Source: Hespellia stercorisuis DSM 15480
GTDB taxonomy: Bacteria; Bacillota; Clostridia; Lachnospirales; Lachnospiraceae
Assembly: GCF_900142165.1 (NCBI RefSeq)
Contig: NZ_FQZY01000017.1
Coordinates: 12,521-76,520 of the forward strand
Direction: 5' to 3'
DNA: 64,000 nucleotides
The position numbers and the translations under genes are program-made. Below the pieces are notes generated by a model. That model saw nothing but the letters and a program-made list of their open reading frames with translations, was not told the origin of the DNA and ran no database searches. Numbering within the stretch: position 1 is the stretch's first letter; every line of letters starts with the position of its first letter. Positions 17,715 through 26,558 of the stretch are shown here, in pieces.

Positions 17715-18529
17715 CTGTTCTTCCTGTACTCACTGGGGAGCACCCCATAACGCCTGTAAAATGCCCCGGAAAAGGCCTTGCTGCTGGCAAAACCGTTGTC
17801 CGCGGCGATATCGCTGATGGTATGCTCCGTGTTCATCAGCTCCCGCATCCCATACTCCAGACGAATATTCTGCAGATACGTCTTATAATTGATCTTCGCA
17901 TACTTCTGAAACATTCTGGACAGATATGTCGGTGAATAACCGAATATTTCTGCCAGACTCTCCAGCGACAGTTCTTCTCTGTAATTACTCCGCAGATACT
18001 CCGTAATCTGCGAAAGGCGGTTCAGACGCTTATTCTGCCTGACCGCCTCCGGGTTTACCTCGGTCTTGCGATACTTGCTGACCAGAAGGTACATAAGCTC
18101 AAAAAAGAGGCTCTGCACCTTAAAGTCATATCCTGTTTTTTGCTCCTCATAATTCTTATACAGCTGACCAAGCACACTCATGAACCGCTCATCCTGCTCC
18201 CGTGGACTATGGGAGAACAAAATGAACCGCTCATCTGTATAGTAATTTTCAAATGCCCCCAGCGGAATCTGCAGCACCAGGGTCCTGTTCGGCTCCGGTG
18301 CCAGAATCGAGTGTACCTCGTTGGTGTTGACCAGTATAAACTCGCCCTGCTGCAGCGGGCATTCCTTTTCATTTACCATAAATGTCAGCGTCCCCTCGAA
18401 GACTGCGAAAATCTCAATGGAACGATGCCAGTGCTTTTCCCGGATATAGCCGCCGTCCTTCCCCTCGAACAAGAACAGCTTGAAGGGTAGATTGTCATTG
18501 GGAATAATCAGTTCGTGTGTATACTCCAT
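17711..18529 (-). CDS. AraC family transcriptional regulator
   Basis: A 272-residue regulator starting at the ATG at 18529, chosen because CAGGAGGC lies 12 bases upstream; a longer frame up to 18679 would prepend unrelated residues and overlap the kinase gene. The N-terminal cupin domain (KHWHRSIEIFAVFEGTLTF) probably senses a small ligand such as a sugar. The C-terminal double helix-turn-helix covers about 170-270, with LSLESLAEIFGYSPTYLSRM and IAADNGFASSKAFSGAFYRR. It is co-transcribed with the hybrid kinase upstream and the sugar-sensor genes downstream. Confidence 0.9.
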   Translation of the reverse strand: MEYTHELIIPNDNLPFKLFLFEGKDGGYIREKHWHRSIEIFAVFEGTLTFMVNEKECPLQQGEFILVNTNEVHSILAPEPNRTLVLQIPLGAFENYYTDERFILFSHSPREQDERFMSVLGQLYKNYEEQKTGYDFKVQSLFFELMYLLVSKYRKTEVNPEAVRQNKRLNRLSQITEYLRSNYREELSLESLAEIFGYSPTYLSRMFQKYAKINYKTYLQNIRLEYGMRELMNTEHTISDIAADNGFASSKAFSGAFYRRYGVLPSEYRKNR

Positions 18530-18596
18530 AGGTTCTTTATGCCTCCTGATTTTCTTATTGAGCGGACAGCCTGGATCCGCTTCGCTTAAAAGCAGT

Positions 18597-21152
18597 CTAC
18601 GATAATCGTTCCGGGTCGAGATACATCTCCAGCGTCGCGTACAGAATCTTCGGATCAATGGGTTTCGAGAGATGTGCATTCATCCCCGCATTCTTTGATG
18701 CCTCACGGTCCTCCTTGAACGCGTTCGCCGTCATTGCGATGATCGGAATGCTCTGCGCATCCTCCCGCTGCAGCGCGCGTATGGCCTGTGCTGTCTCCAG
18801 CCCGTTCATCCGCGGCATCCGGATGTCCATCAGGATTACATCATACGTACCCGGGTCCGTATCCCAAAAGCGTTTCAGCCCCTCTGCCCCGTCGCGTGCC
18901 TCCTCCACGATCATTCCTTTGCGCTCCAGCAGGCGCCTTGCAATCTGAGCATTCATCGGATGATCCTCACAGAGCAGAACACGCCTGCCAGACAGCACCC
19001 CGGATTCTCCCGGTGCGCATACCGTCTGCTGTCTGGTCTGCACTTTTCCATTGCCGTTTTGCTCCCCCTCAGCACTGCTCTGCATCTGAGCAATGCGGCT
19101 CGTGACATACAGTTCGAATGTGGTTCCCTTCTCCGGAACGCTCACACAGTTCATGGTTCCTCCCATGAGCGTGATGATCTGTCTGGCGATGGCGAGCCCC
19201 AGCCCGGTTCCGCCACCGGTACGTCCCTCCTGTGCAAACGGCTCGTACATCTTTTCCTGAAATTCCTCACTCATCCCACAGCCGTTATCACTCACCCGGA
19301 TGAAGTTCACCACCTGCTCCTCGTCCTTCCCGACTTCCATCACTTCCAGTCTGACCGTTCCTCCCGGTTCAGTAAACCGCACCGCATTGGACAGCAGATT
19401 CATCAGCACCTGGCTCATTCTCTGGCTGTCACAGTAAAACGGAGTCTCGGAATCATCCGCTTTGATCTCGAACTTCACGCCCTTCTTCTGCGCGATCTCC
19501 CGAATCATCGGCACCACTGCCACCAGCAAATTCTTCTGCGTGATCACATTCTCCCGCAGCTCCATCTGCTGCATCTCAATCTTGGACATATCCAGAACCT
19601 CATTGATCAGCGTGAGCAGATAACTCCCGGAGGAATGGATCTTGTCCATATAATCCCGAATCTGTTCCGGATCGGCAGACTCAAGAAGCTCTGGCGAAGA
19701 GAAACCGATAATGGCATTCATAGGCGTCCGCATGTCATGACTCATCCGGGAAAAAAATTCTGTCCGGGTGAAGTTTCTGCTCACCTTTTCGCTCAGCCCC
19801 TCAATCGACTCCACAAGGTCATCAATCTCGTCGATATTCAGGCGCTCCAGGCGCAGATCTGTCCCACCGTCCATCCCGCGCACCTTCTGGGACAGCTTAT
19901 TAATCGGGCGGGTCAGTCTCCTGCTGATCAGCAGTACCGAAAGACATCCAAACAGCATGACCAGAGCGGACACGAGAATCAGTCTCTGCTTCACGATCGT
20001 ATTGATTCCATAAAGAGCATTCTCCCGCACCAGCCCGATAACCGCAAACTTCTGCTTCTCATAAGGCGTGTTATGGTTATAGATCTGCAGATCGCTGACA
20101 CTTCCTATAAACTTTACATCACCCTCCGTGTTCTCACACTCGATCATACCGCCTCCGCGGCTCTTCGCCTGAAATGTTGTCTTACCTCTGAAGCACTGCT
20201 GAAACTGTGCACCATTATAAGCCACAGTCTGATATGTCTCTGAGTCTTCCGTATACTGTGCCAGCACATAGCACCCGGCATTGTCACCGGATAAGGTGGC
20301 CGTCGGCATCAGCGTCTTCAGATAATCCGTAGTCAGCTCGATCCCCAGAACCCCATACGGATATCCCGCTTTATCCCGCAGGGGAATGGAATACGATACG
20401 ACTGCCCGATCAGCCTGCATGAAGCTGTGAGGACCATCAAAGTATGCAAGATCATCTGTTTCCGCATCCGGATTCTCATAGGCCATCTGTATCGGCTTAT
20501 AGTAATAGTCCCCCGGTGTCTCAGAATTAAACGTAAAGCGGGCATCCCACCACGCCTCCATAGAGCATCCCATATCTGCCACCAGGGAAGACGGGCTGCG
20601 CACCACCAGAAGATCCTCCCGGTCCGCATATTCCGATGTGGGCGAATAATCTCTGATACAGAGCCCGTACCGTTCCTGCTGCGTTCCGTCACGAAGCGGC
20701 TCATAATCTTTGGCATTATTCAGAATCAGAAAAACTCCCGTAACCTCATTTGACCGCAGCATATCGATCAGGGCACCCGATGCATCTGCCAATACCGCTC
20801 TCTGTAATTGTGCATCCTCATACAGATTCCTGCCGGATGCACCCGCCACATTGTCGTAAATATGTCCGATGTTATCGGATGCCCTGCCGAAATTGGCCCA
20901 CTGTGTTGTAAACTTTGCCTCCAGTTCCTGCTCCTGGTTTATGACCCGTTCTGCAAGAATATCCTCTGCATTCTGGTTGATCGTGCCCGATACACCCCCG
21001 TAAAATGTCGCGCCGAAAAAAATAACGGACTGCAGCAGCATCAAAACAATCAGTGGAATAATAATTTTCCTGAACAATGAATGGGTACGTTTTCCTGTCA
21101 TAGCTGTCATGGGGTGAACCTTGTCATTCTCCCCGCTCCTTCCTTCTCTCAT
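18597..21152 (-). CDS. Hybrid sensor histidine kinase/response regulator
   Basis: An 851-residue membrane protein. One transmembrane helix lies near 30-50 and another near 400-420, flanking a large extracellular Cache-like domain (GYPYGVLGIELTTDYLKTLM). A HAMP-like linker is followed by HisKA with SRMSHDMRTPMNAIIGFS, HATPase with RVSDNGCGM and GGGTGLGLAI, and a C-terminal receiver with RVLLCEDHPMNAQIA and phospho-acceptor Asp in VILMDIRMPRMNG. No DNA-binding domain is present, so its output must pass to another protein, perhaps the AraC gene next to it. It follows the family-1 binding protein by 19 bases. Confidence 0.92.
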   Translation of the reverse strand: MREGRSGENDKVHPMTAMTGKRTHSLFRKIIIPLIVLMLLQSVIFFGATFYGGVSGTINQNAEDILAERVINQEQELEAKFTTQWANFGRASDNIGHIYDNVAGASGRNLYEDAQLQRAVLADASGALIDMLRSNEVTGVFLILNNAKDYEPLRDGTQQERYGLCIRDYSPTSEYADREDLLVVRSPSSLVADMGCSMEAWWDARFTFNSETPGDYYYKPIQMAYENPDAETDDLAYFDGPHSFMQADRAVVSYSIPLRDKAGYPYGVLGIELTTDYLKTLMPTATLSGDNAGCYVLAQYTEDSETYQTVAYNGAQFQQCFRGKTTFQAKSRGGGMIECENTEGDVKFIGSVSDLQIYNHNTPYEKQKFAVIGLVRENALYGINTIVKQRLILVSALVMLFGCLSVLLISRRLTRPINKLSQKVRGMDGGTDLRLERLNIDEIDDLVESIEGLSEKVSRNFTRTEFFSRMSHDMRTPMNAIIGFSSPELLESADPEQIRDYMDKIHSSGSYLLTLINEVLDMSKIEMQQMELRENVITQKNLLVAVVPMIREIAQKKGVKFEIKADDSETPFYCDSQRMSQVLMNLLSNAVRFTEPGGTVRLEVMEVGKDEEQVVNFIRVSDNGCGMSEEFQEKMYEPFAQEGRTGGGTGLGLAIARQIITLMGGTMNCVSVPEKGTTFELYVTSRIAQMQSSAEGEQNGNGKVQTRQQTVCAPGESGVLSGRRVLLCEDHPMNAQIARRLLERKGMIVEEARDGAEGLKRFWDTDPGTYDVILMDIRMPRMNGLETAQAIRALQREDAQSIPIIAMTANAFKEDREASKNAGMNAHLSKPIDPKILYATLEMYLDPERLS

Positions 21153-21171
21153 GCCTCAAGTCATATTTTTA

Positions 21172-22659
21172 TCATTCTGCCATGCTTTTCACCGAGGTAC
21201 AAAGTGCATCAAACCACGTATCAAAATATGCATCCGAGCTGTAGGCGGCCGTCGCCTCTTCCCTGCTCACGCCCTGCCCGATTGCCTGAACGACCGCTTC
21301 CCTGTCCCTCGCGGCAGTGTCCTGCAGCGCGCTTTCAAGAAATGCTCTGATATCCTTACTCCCCTTGAACGGTGCCGTGGTATATGTTTCCTGATTTTGG
21401 TACACATCCACACTGATCAGAAGCGCATTCAGAATGTTCTGATCCTTCCGTGAATCACCGGTCCCCACAAAATTCTCTTTGATCAGCCCGGCATCGTTTG
21501 CCTCCTTTGTGACTGCGGAATAGCCCGAAGCCACCGAAAACTGCAGATTCCGTTTCGATTCTGTGAACCATTTCAGAAACTCTGCCGCTGCATACTGCTC
21601 CTTCTCGGAGCTTTTTATCACACAGTAATCCGCTCCCTGCTGTACGGAAATTTCTTTGCCCTTCGCGAATTTCAATGGTTTTTTCACTTCGATCTCAATG
21701 TCATGGCTGTTGTCATCCGCATCGGTCACCGCAGTCGGCAGATAACTGATTCCGGATGTCGATGCGATCATGGCAAGAATCATCCCTGTCTTCATGTCCT
21801 CGGAACGATGGCTCGCTGATGCCTGAAAGTATCCATTAATATAAGGAATATAATAATTGTCCCACAGCGTTTTCAGAGTCGTCCGGTCCAGATCTATCAT
21901 CAGTTCCCCGTTTTCCACCCGGAACAGCTCATGTCCGAGCTGTGCGGCTCCGATATAGATATAGTTCGCCACAGAGTCCCATCCAAACAGAGCTTTTCCA
22001 TCCTCCGCCACATCCGGCGTGAGGGAATCGCTCCATTCATAGTATTGCCCCGCCACATCCACCAGACGCTCCAGACTGTCTACACTGTCAATCGTAATTC
22101 CCGTTGCCGCCTCAAAGTCTGCCCAGCCCGTCTTGTTCACAGCAAAGCACTCCGTCGATTTTGAGACCGGAAACAGCAGCAGCTGCCCTTCCTTCACCAT
22201 TCTTCCTTCCTCAATAAAACCGGGGACGTATTTCTCCAGCTCCTCCGCCGTAAAATAGTCTTCCAGATTCACCAGAAGATCCTTCTGTTCCAGGATGTAC
22301 GCCGTCTCCGCGTAGATTGCCGCCATGGTCGGAAGATCCTGTGCTCCTATTTTCTCATCGGCTGCGTCGAGCAGCGAATCCGCCAGATTTTCGATACTGC
22401 CCTGACTGACGCTATCCACCGCAATCCCCTCGTCCATACCGACGGTACTGTTGAACTCCGAAACCAGTTCATCAAATGCGGTCAGCTGATCGCCGTTGTA
22501 ATAATTCCAGATTCTGATCGTAGTCGGATCCTTCGGATCCAGCGGTGACTTCCCCTGCGTTTCTCCCGTCGACCCTGTTGTTTTCCCTGCACACGCCATA
22601 CATCCGATCGTCAGAATCCCGGCCAGAACCGCTGCCACCAGTCTATTGTACTTCTTCAT
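21172..22659 (-). CDS. Family-1 extracellular solute-binding lipoprotein
   Basis: A 495-residue substrate-binding protein of the sugar/oligosaccharide type. The signal peptide ends in a lipobox (CMACAG, lipid Cys near 24), and the mature part opens with TIRIWNYYNGDQLTAFDELV, typical of family-1 binding proteins. No permease or ATPase of the matching CUT1 type lies nearby. Because it is the first gene of an operon encoding a hybrid kinase and an AraC regulator, it may work as a ligand presenter for that kinase, as seen with other kinase-linked binding proteins. The ribosome site AGGAGGGG is strong. Confidence 0.85.
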   Translation of the reverse strand: MKKYNRLVAAVLAGILTIGCMACAGKTTGSTGETQGKSPLDPKDPTTIRIWNYYNGDQLTAFDELVSEFNSTVGMDEGIAVDSVSQGSIENLADSLLDAADEKIGAQDLPTMAAIYAETAYILEQKDLLVNLEDYFTAEELEKYVPGFIEEGRMVKEGQLLLFPVSKSTECFAVNKTGWADFEAATGITIDSVDSLERLVDVAGQYYEWSDSLTPDVAEDGKALFGWDSVANYIYIGAAQLGHELFRVENGELMIDLDRTTLKTLWDNYYIPYINGYFQASASHRSEDMKTGMILAMIASTSGISYLPTAVTDADDNSHDIEIEVKKPLKFAKGKEISVQQGADYCVIKSSEKEQYAAAEFLKWFTESKRNLQFSVASGYSAVTKEANDAGLIKENFVGTGDSRKDQNILNALLISVDVYQNQETYTTAPFKGSKDIRAFLESALQDTAARDREAVVQAIGQGVSREEATAAYSSDAYFDTWFDALCTSVKSMAE

Positions 22660-22839
22660 ATGTTCCCCTCCTTGTATAATACCACCATATGTGATATTAA
22701 ATTTTCGCTCCTAATGGGTTAATTTTACAACAATCCCCTCGCGATGTAAAGCAAATGTCCCACACGTAAGCAGAGCCTGGCCTTTCACAGAAACGGAGCA
22801 ATCGAACATGGCTTGCTGTACACTCCTTATCTTGTGCAT

Positions 22840-22880
22840 AAAAAATGAGGTATCGGATTTCTCTGATACCTCATTTTTTT
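22840..22880. terminator. Terminator after polyphosphate kinase
   Basis: AAAAAATGAGGTATC pairs perfectly with GATACCTCATTTTTT around a 10-base loop, 20 bases beyond the ppk stop. It has A and T runs on both sides, so it can end transcription from ppk on the minus strand. The remaining bases of 22660-22900 carry the leader of the solute-binding gene and nothing else I can name. Confidence 0.92.
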
Positions 22881-22900
22881 ATTTGGAAAGAATGCAGATT

Positions 22901-25060
22901 CTATTCCTGTGCTCCCTCTTTCACAACAACGGGTGCAGCGGCTGCCTCTGCCGCCTTCTTTTCCTCTGCCGCCTCATAAGCCATCTGATAAAACGTCTCC
23001 TGTGAATCCAGTTTCACATCTGAGAATTTCTGATCCTCATAGTCCCCTTTTGCATTGAGAAGTTTCCCCTTCTCATCGTCCCTGAGCATCGTCTTAAACA
23101 TCGCATCTAATCTGTCCCGAAGCTTCTCATCCAGAATCGGTGCGGCAACCTCCACACGACGAACCGTATTTCTGGTCATAAAGTCTGCTGATGCGATATA
23201 TACTTTCTCGCGTTCCTTTGTTCCAAACCGGTAGATTCGCGAATGTTCCAGAAATCTTCCAACGATGCTGACCACTTTGATGTTTTCCGTATATCCCTCT
23301 ACTCCCGGAATCAGACAGCAGATTCCACGGACAACCATCTCGATTTTCACGCCTGCCTGAGATGCCTCGATCAATTTGTCTATGATTACCTTATCCGTCA
23401 GCGAATTAATCTTAATTCCCACATAGGAATCTTCACCGTTCTTCGCATGCGCAATCTCTTCGTCAATCATATCCAGAACTTTATTCTGCAGACATTTTGG
23501 TGCTACCAGAAGGATGTTGGTCTCTTCAATAAATTCGCCTCGAAGAAGACATGCAAACACTTCCGCTGCCTCTTTTCCAATCTCCATATTGGCTGTAATC
23601 AGAGACAGATCTGTATATAATGTAGAGGTTTTCTCATTATAATTTCCTGTACCCACCTGTGTAATATATGCGATTCCATTCTCTGTCTTTCTTGTAATCA
23701 GACATAATTTGGAATGCACTTTATAATTGCTCAGCCCATAGATCACATGGCAGCCTGCTTCTTCCAGCTTTCTGGAATATTCTATATTGCTCTCCTCATC
23801 AAAACGTGCCCGAAGTTCAACAAGAACCGTAACGTCTTTTCCGTTCTCTGCCGCTTCTACCATTGCATCTACTACCTGGCTCTTGTCTGCCAGACGGTAC
23901 AGCGTCATCTTGATCGATACAACCGATTCATCCTTCGCCGCTTCATACAGCAGATTTGTAAACGATTTGATGTTTTCAAAAGGATAAGATAACAATACAT
24001 CTTTCTTCGTTACCTGTTCAATCAGACTCCCCTTTTCGCTCAATTCCGGAGTCATTCTTGGTGATCGTTTCCGGAAGAATAATTCCTCCTGGTTTTTGCT
24101 CTTAAGATAATTCTGAATTGTAAATACAAAGGACATGTCAAGCGGTACATTGCATAAGAACACGTGCTCCTTATTGACATGAATATCCTTGCACAGCGCA
24201 TCGATCAGCTTTTTATTCAGTTTTCTGGATAATTCCATACGCACCGGATTCATTCTTTTTCTCTGTTTGATCAGGTTCTCCATAGCGTCCCGGTAATCCA
24301 GATCCTCATCGTAGATCGTCTCTGTATCGATGTCCGCATTTCTTGTCACACGCAGAAGAGATTTTTCTCTGATGCTGAAATTTTTAAACAATTTCGGCAG
24401 GAAATGAAGTATGATTTCTTCAGAAAGCATGAAAGTTCCCGGTCTGGTCGGAATCTCAATCAGTCTTTTAAATACGGTATTGCTGCATGGTATAATCGCC
24501 GTCTTTGTCTTCCCGCCCTTTGTCGCAAGAAGTGCAACCGCATAAATTTCTTTATTTCTTAAAAACGGAAATGGCTGCTGTTTGCTGATAATGCTTGGAG
24601 ACAGATAAGGTGCTATCTCCTGATCAAAATAGGTCTCCAGTAATTTTCCTTCTTCATCTGATAAACGGTGGAAATTAATCAGTCGGATACCTTTTGGTTC
24701 CAATTCTCCCATCAGCTGTTCATAAATTCTGCCCTTTTTCAGATCCAGTTCTCCGGTTGCCTTCACGATTGCCTTCACCTGTTCGGCGCTGGTCATATTG
24801 GTTTTATTATCCCGAATAATCTCCGATGATTCCATCTGGTCCATTAGCGTTCCGACTCTGACCATATAAAATTCATCCAGATTTGACTGATAAATAGAAG
24901 CAAAGGTCAGACGCTCCGCCAATGGTACTCTCGGATTTCCCGCTTCGTTCAGTACCCTCTCATTGAATTTCAGCCAGGATAATTCACGATTCATCATATG
25001 TGGCTGCCTAGCAAGCCCCTTTTTTTCACCGCTCTTTTTTTTATTTCCTTTTTTTGCCAT
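22901..25060 (-). CDS. ppk1: Polyphosphate kinase 1
   Basis: Reversibly polymerises the gamma-phosphate of ATP into polyphosphate. From the ATG at 25060 the product is 719 residues, the usual PPK1 length. An upstream in-frame ATG at 25261 would add 67 residues unlike the family, and GAGAGGAAGGAAG precedes the chosen start. The N-terminal domain begins MNRELSWLKFNERVLNEA. The phospho-acceptor His is in NYKVHSKLCLITR (about residue 449), and the second active-site His is in LEHSRIYRF with FMTRNTVRRVE after it. A lysine-rich start and an Ala-rich acidic tail are lineage additions. It is a single-gene unit with its own terminator. Confidence 0.95.
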   Translation of the reverse strand: MAKKGNKKKSGEKKGLARQPHMMNRELSWLKFNERVLNEAGNPRVPLAERLTFASIYQSNLDEFYMVRVGTLMDQMESSEIIRDNKTNMTSAEQVKAIVKATGELDLKKGRIYEQLMGELEPKGIRLINFHRLSDEEGKLLETYFDQEIAPYLSPSIISKQQPFPFLRNKEIYAVALLATKGGKTKTAIIPCSNTVFKRLIEIPTRPGTFMLSEEIILHFLPKLFKNFSIREKSLLRVTRNADIDTETIYDEDLDYRDAMENLIKQRKRMNPVRMELSRKLNKKLIDALCKDIHVNKEHVFLCNVPLDMSFVFTIQNYLKSKNQEELFFRKRSPRMTPELSEKGSLIEQVTKKDVLLSYPFENIKSFTNLLYEAAKDESVVSIKMTLYRLADKSQVVDAMVEAAENGKDVTVLVELRARFDEESNIEYSRKLEEAGCHVIYGLSNYKVHSKLCLITRKTENGIAYITQVGTGNYNEKTSTLYTDLSLITANMEIGKEAAEVFACLLRGEFIEETNILLVAPKCLQNKVLDMIDEEIAHAKNGEDSYVGIKINSLTDKVIIDKLIEASQAGVKIEMVVRGICCLIPGVEGYTENIKVVSIVGRFLEHSRIYRFGTKEREKVYIASADFMTRNTVRRVEVAAPILDEKLRDRLDAMFKTMLRDDEKGKLLNAKGDYEDQKFSDVKLDSQETFYQMAYEAAEEKKAAEAAAAPVVVKEGAQE

Positions 25061-25261
25061 TTCCGTACTTCCTTCCTCTCTTTTTATCATGTGTTTCAAT
25101 CGATCAATGATCCATTGTAATATCCTATTCCATGCCATGCACCGCATCCTCCCCAAGTCATTCATTTCCACAGTGCCGTATCTGCAATTAAGTATCTCAA
25201 AACATAAAAAAAACAAGCAAATATTACCTAAATGTCTGGCCAATAATATCCACTTGCTCAT

Positions 25262-25601
25262 ACAATTCCTGAGAAGACCATTCCCGTCCAGGCACCACAG
25301 TATTATATATCTGCATTGAAGATTTCAAAACTATATTACATTATACATAATTCACTTATAAATAAATCTATCTAATTCCGCATATAAAGTCAATGTTTTT
25401 TCGGCAGTTTTACGTACATTTAACATACCTCTTACAAACACTTGATACCTACGGATTATTCCGCACTTCGTGCTTCCATAATCCTAAAAACATTCGAAAT
25501 CCGTCCTAATCGGGCTACTTTCTCATGTTTTGCGGGTCCCAAATTCATGCTTTTTCGTGCAAGAACGAAACGCATGACCTTTTGACCCTGATATCAAAAT
25601 T
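25262..25601. other. Intergenic stretch upstream of ppk
   Basis: No gene is supported. The stretch holds a minus-strand TTGACT with a weak TAGATT box 17 bases on (about 25370-25397), and a TATGTATAAT motif at about 25340, as promoter candidates for ppk. Bases 25440-25601 look like a structured intergenic repeat with many short self-complementary words (GCACTTCGTGC, TTCGTGCAAGAACGAAA). It may occur elsewhere in such genomes. Confidence 0.4.
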
Positions 25602-25634
25602 AAGGAACCATGTGATAAAACCACACAGTTCCTT
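25602..25634 (-). terminator. Terminator after the frameshifted gene
   Basis: AAGGAAC and TGTG pair with CACA and GTTCCTT around a short loop, about 28 bases past the stop at 25662. The minus-strand 3' flank AATTTT and the opposite-strand A run suit termination of the small two-gene operon upstream. Confidence 0.7.
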
Positions 25635-25661
25635 AAAAAAGGCAGGAATTGAATCCTGTAC

Positions 25662-26175
25662 CTACTTCATGCATATCGTCTGTACATATTCCTCGATTTG
25701 CTTATTCTCTTCAAGTTTTTCTTTCAACAGTTTTTCAAGCTTTTTGTTTTCTTTCCTGCAGTTTCTTTTCTGCATGAGCAGGCTCTGCATACTGCTTAAA
25801 TCTTCTGTCCATTGGAGAACAGAATAGACTTGCTCTACATCTTCCTCAGATACCGCGCCCTGGATAATCTGAACTACAGGCTTTAACAGTCCAAAGCATT
25901 CTCCCTGCAATCGAATCATATGGTCTTCTGTTTCTACTCTTGTCTTTTCTCCAGATAACATCTGTTCAAATGCAAGGCGTGTGAGTTCATTTATGCAGAA
26001 GCAGATTCTCTCGTGAAAACGAATTAATAATTGTATATGTAAGTCAGTCCAGCGGCTGTTGCAGGAGACCAGATGCGCATACCCGGCTTTCAGGATTCTT
26101 ATTTCACAAAAATGAGACGTTGTGCTGTAATCCTCTGCAAGTATTATGCTCTGCTCTTCTTTCGATAGCCTTCAT
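25662..26175 (-). pseudogene. Frameshifted coiled-coil hypothetical protein
   Basis: An ATG at 26175 begins MKAIE, after which one extra base at 26160 throws the frame. Reading resumes one frame over with EEQSIILAEDYSTTSHFCE and stays open for 166 codons to the stop at 25662. Within the open part an ATG at 25961 could still give a 99-residue product ending in a lysine/glutamate coiled coil (KENKKLEKLLKEKLEENKQ). The intact protein would have about 171 residues. The start overlaps the stop of the lysine-rich gene as ATGA, which argues that 26175 was the real start. The family is unknown to me. The slip is beside GAAAGAAGAG, so a sequencing error is possible. Confidence 0.65.
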
Positions 26176-26324
26176 TTGCTCTTTTTGGCTTTTTTTGCCT
26201 TTTTCTCCTTGAGCGCGTTTTTCTTCTTTTCTGCCTTTGCTTTTTTGGTTTTTTTCTTTTTCGCCTCTTTTTTATCCGGCTCTTTCGCGAAATCTGCTTT
26301 CTTCGCTTTGCTCTCTTCACTCAT
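26172..26324 (-). CDS. 50-residue lysine-rich basic protein
   Basis: A small reading frame starting at the ATG at 26324 behind AAAGGAGAAAAGACT, an excellent ribosome site. The product opens MSEESKAKKADFAKEPDKK and is then almost only Lys, Ala and Glu (KAEKKKNALKEKKAKKAKK), about 24 lysines in 50 residues. Such composition suits a nucleic-acid or polyphosphate binding tail, or a histone-like peptide, but nothing names it. Its TGA overlaps the ATG of the following gene. The polyphosphate kinase gene is the next intact gene downstream. Confidence 0.7.
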   Translation of the reverse strand: MSEESKAKKADFAKEPDKKEAKKKKTKKAKAEKKKNALKEKKAKKAKKSK

Positions 26325-26558
26325 AGTCTTTTCTCCTTTGGTTCGCTATGCTTAATATCTCACGGTTTATATTATCTGAATACAACTTGTAATTCAGATT
26401 TTTCTCAGGATCTTCAAACTGATATGGAACATTTCTGATTCCATCGTAAAACGGATAATCCATTTTACATTTTTTCCGAAGTTACATTATAAACCTATAT
26501 CTCCAAAAAGAAAAGAGTATGAAAGAAATCTTTTTTAGTCTTTTTTAGTCTCTCCGCC

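Noticed and set aside
22901-25261. Long 786-residue form of polyphosphate kinase
   Set aside because: The extra 67 residues do not resemble the family, and a ribosome site stands before the internal ATG at 25060.
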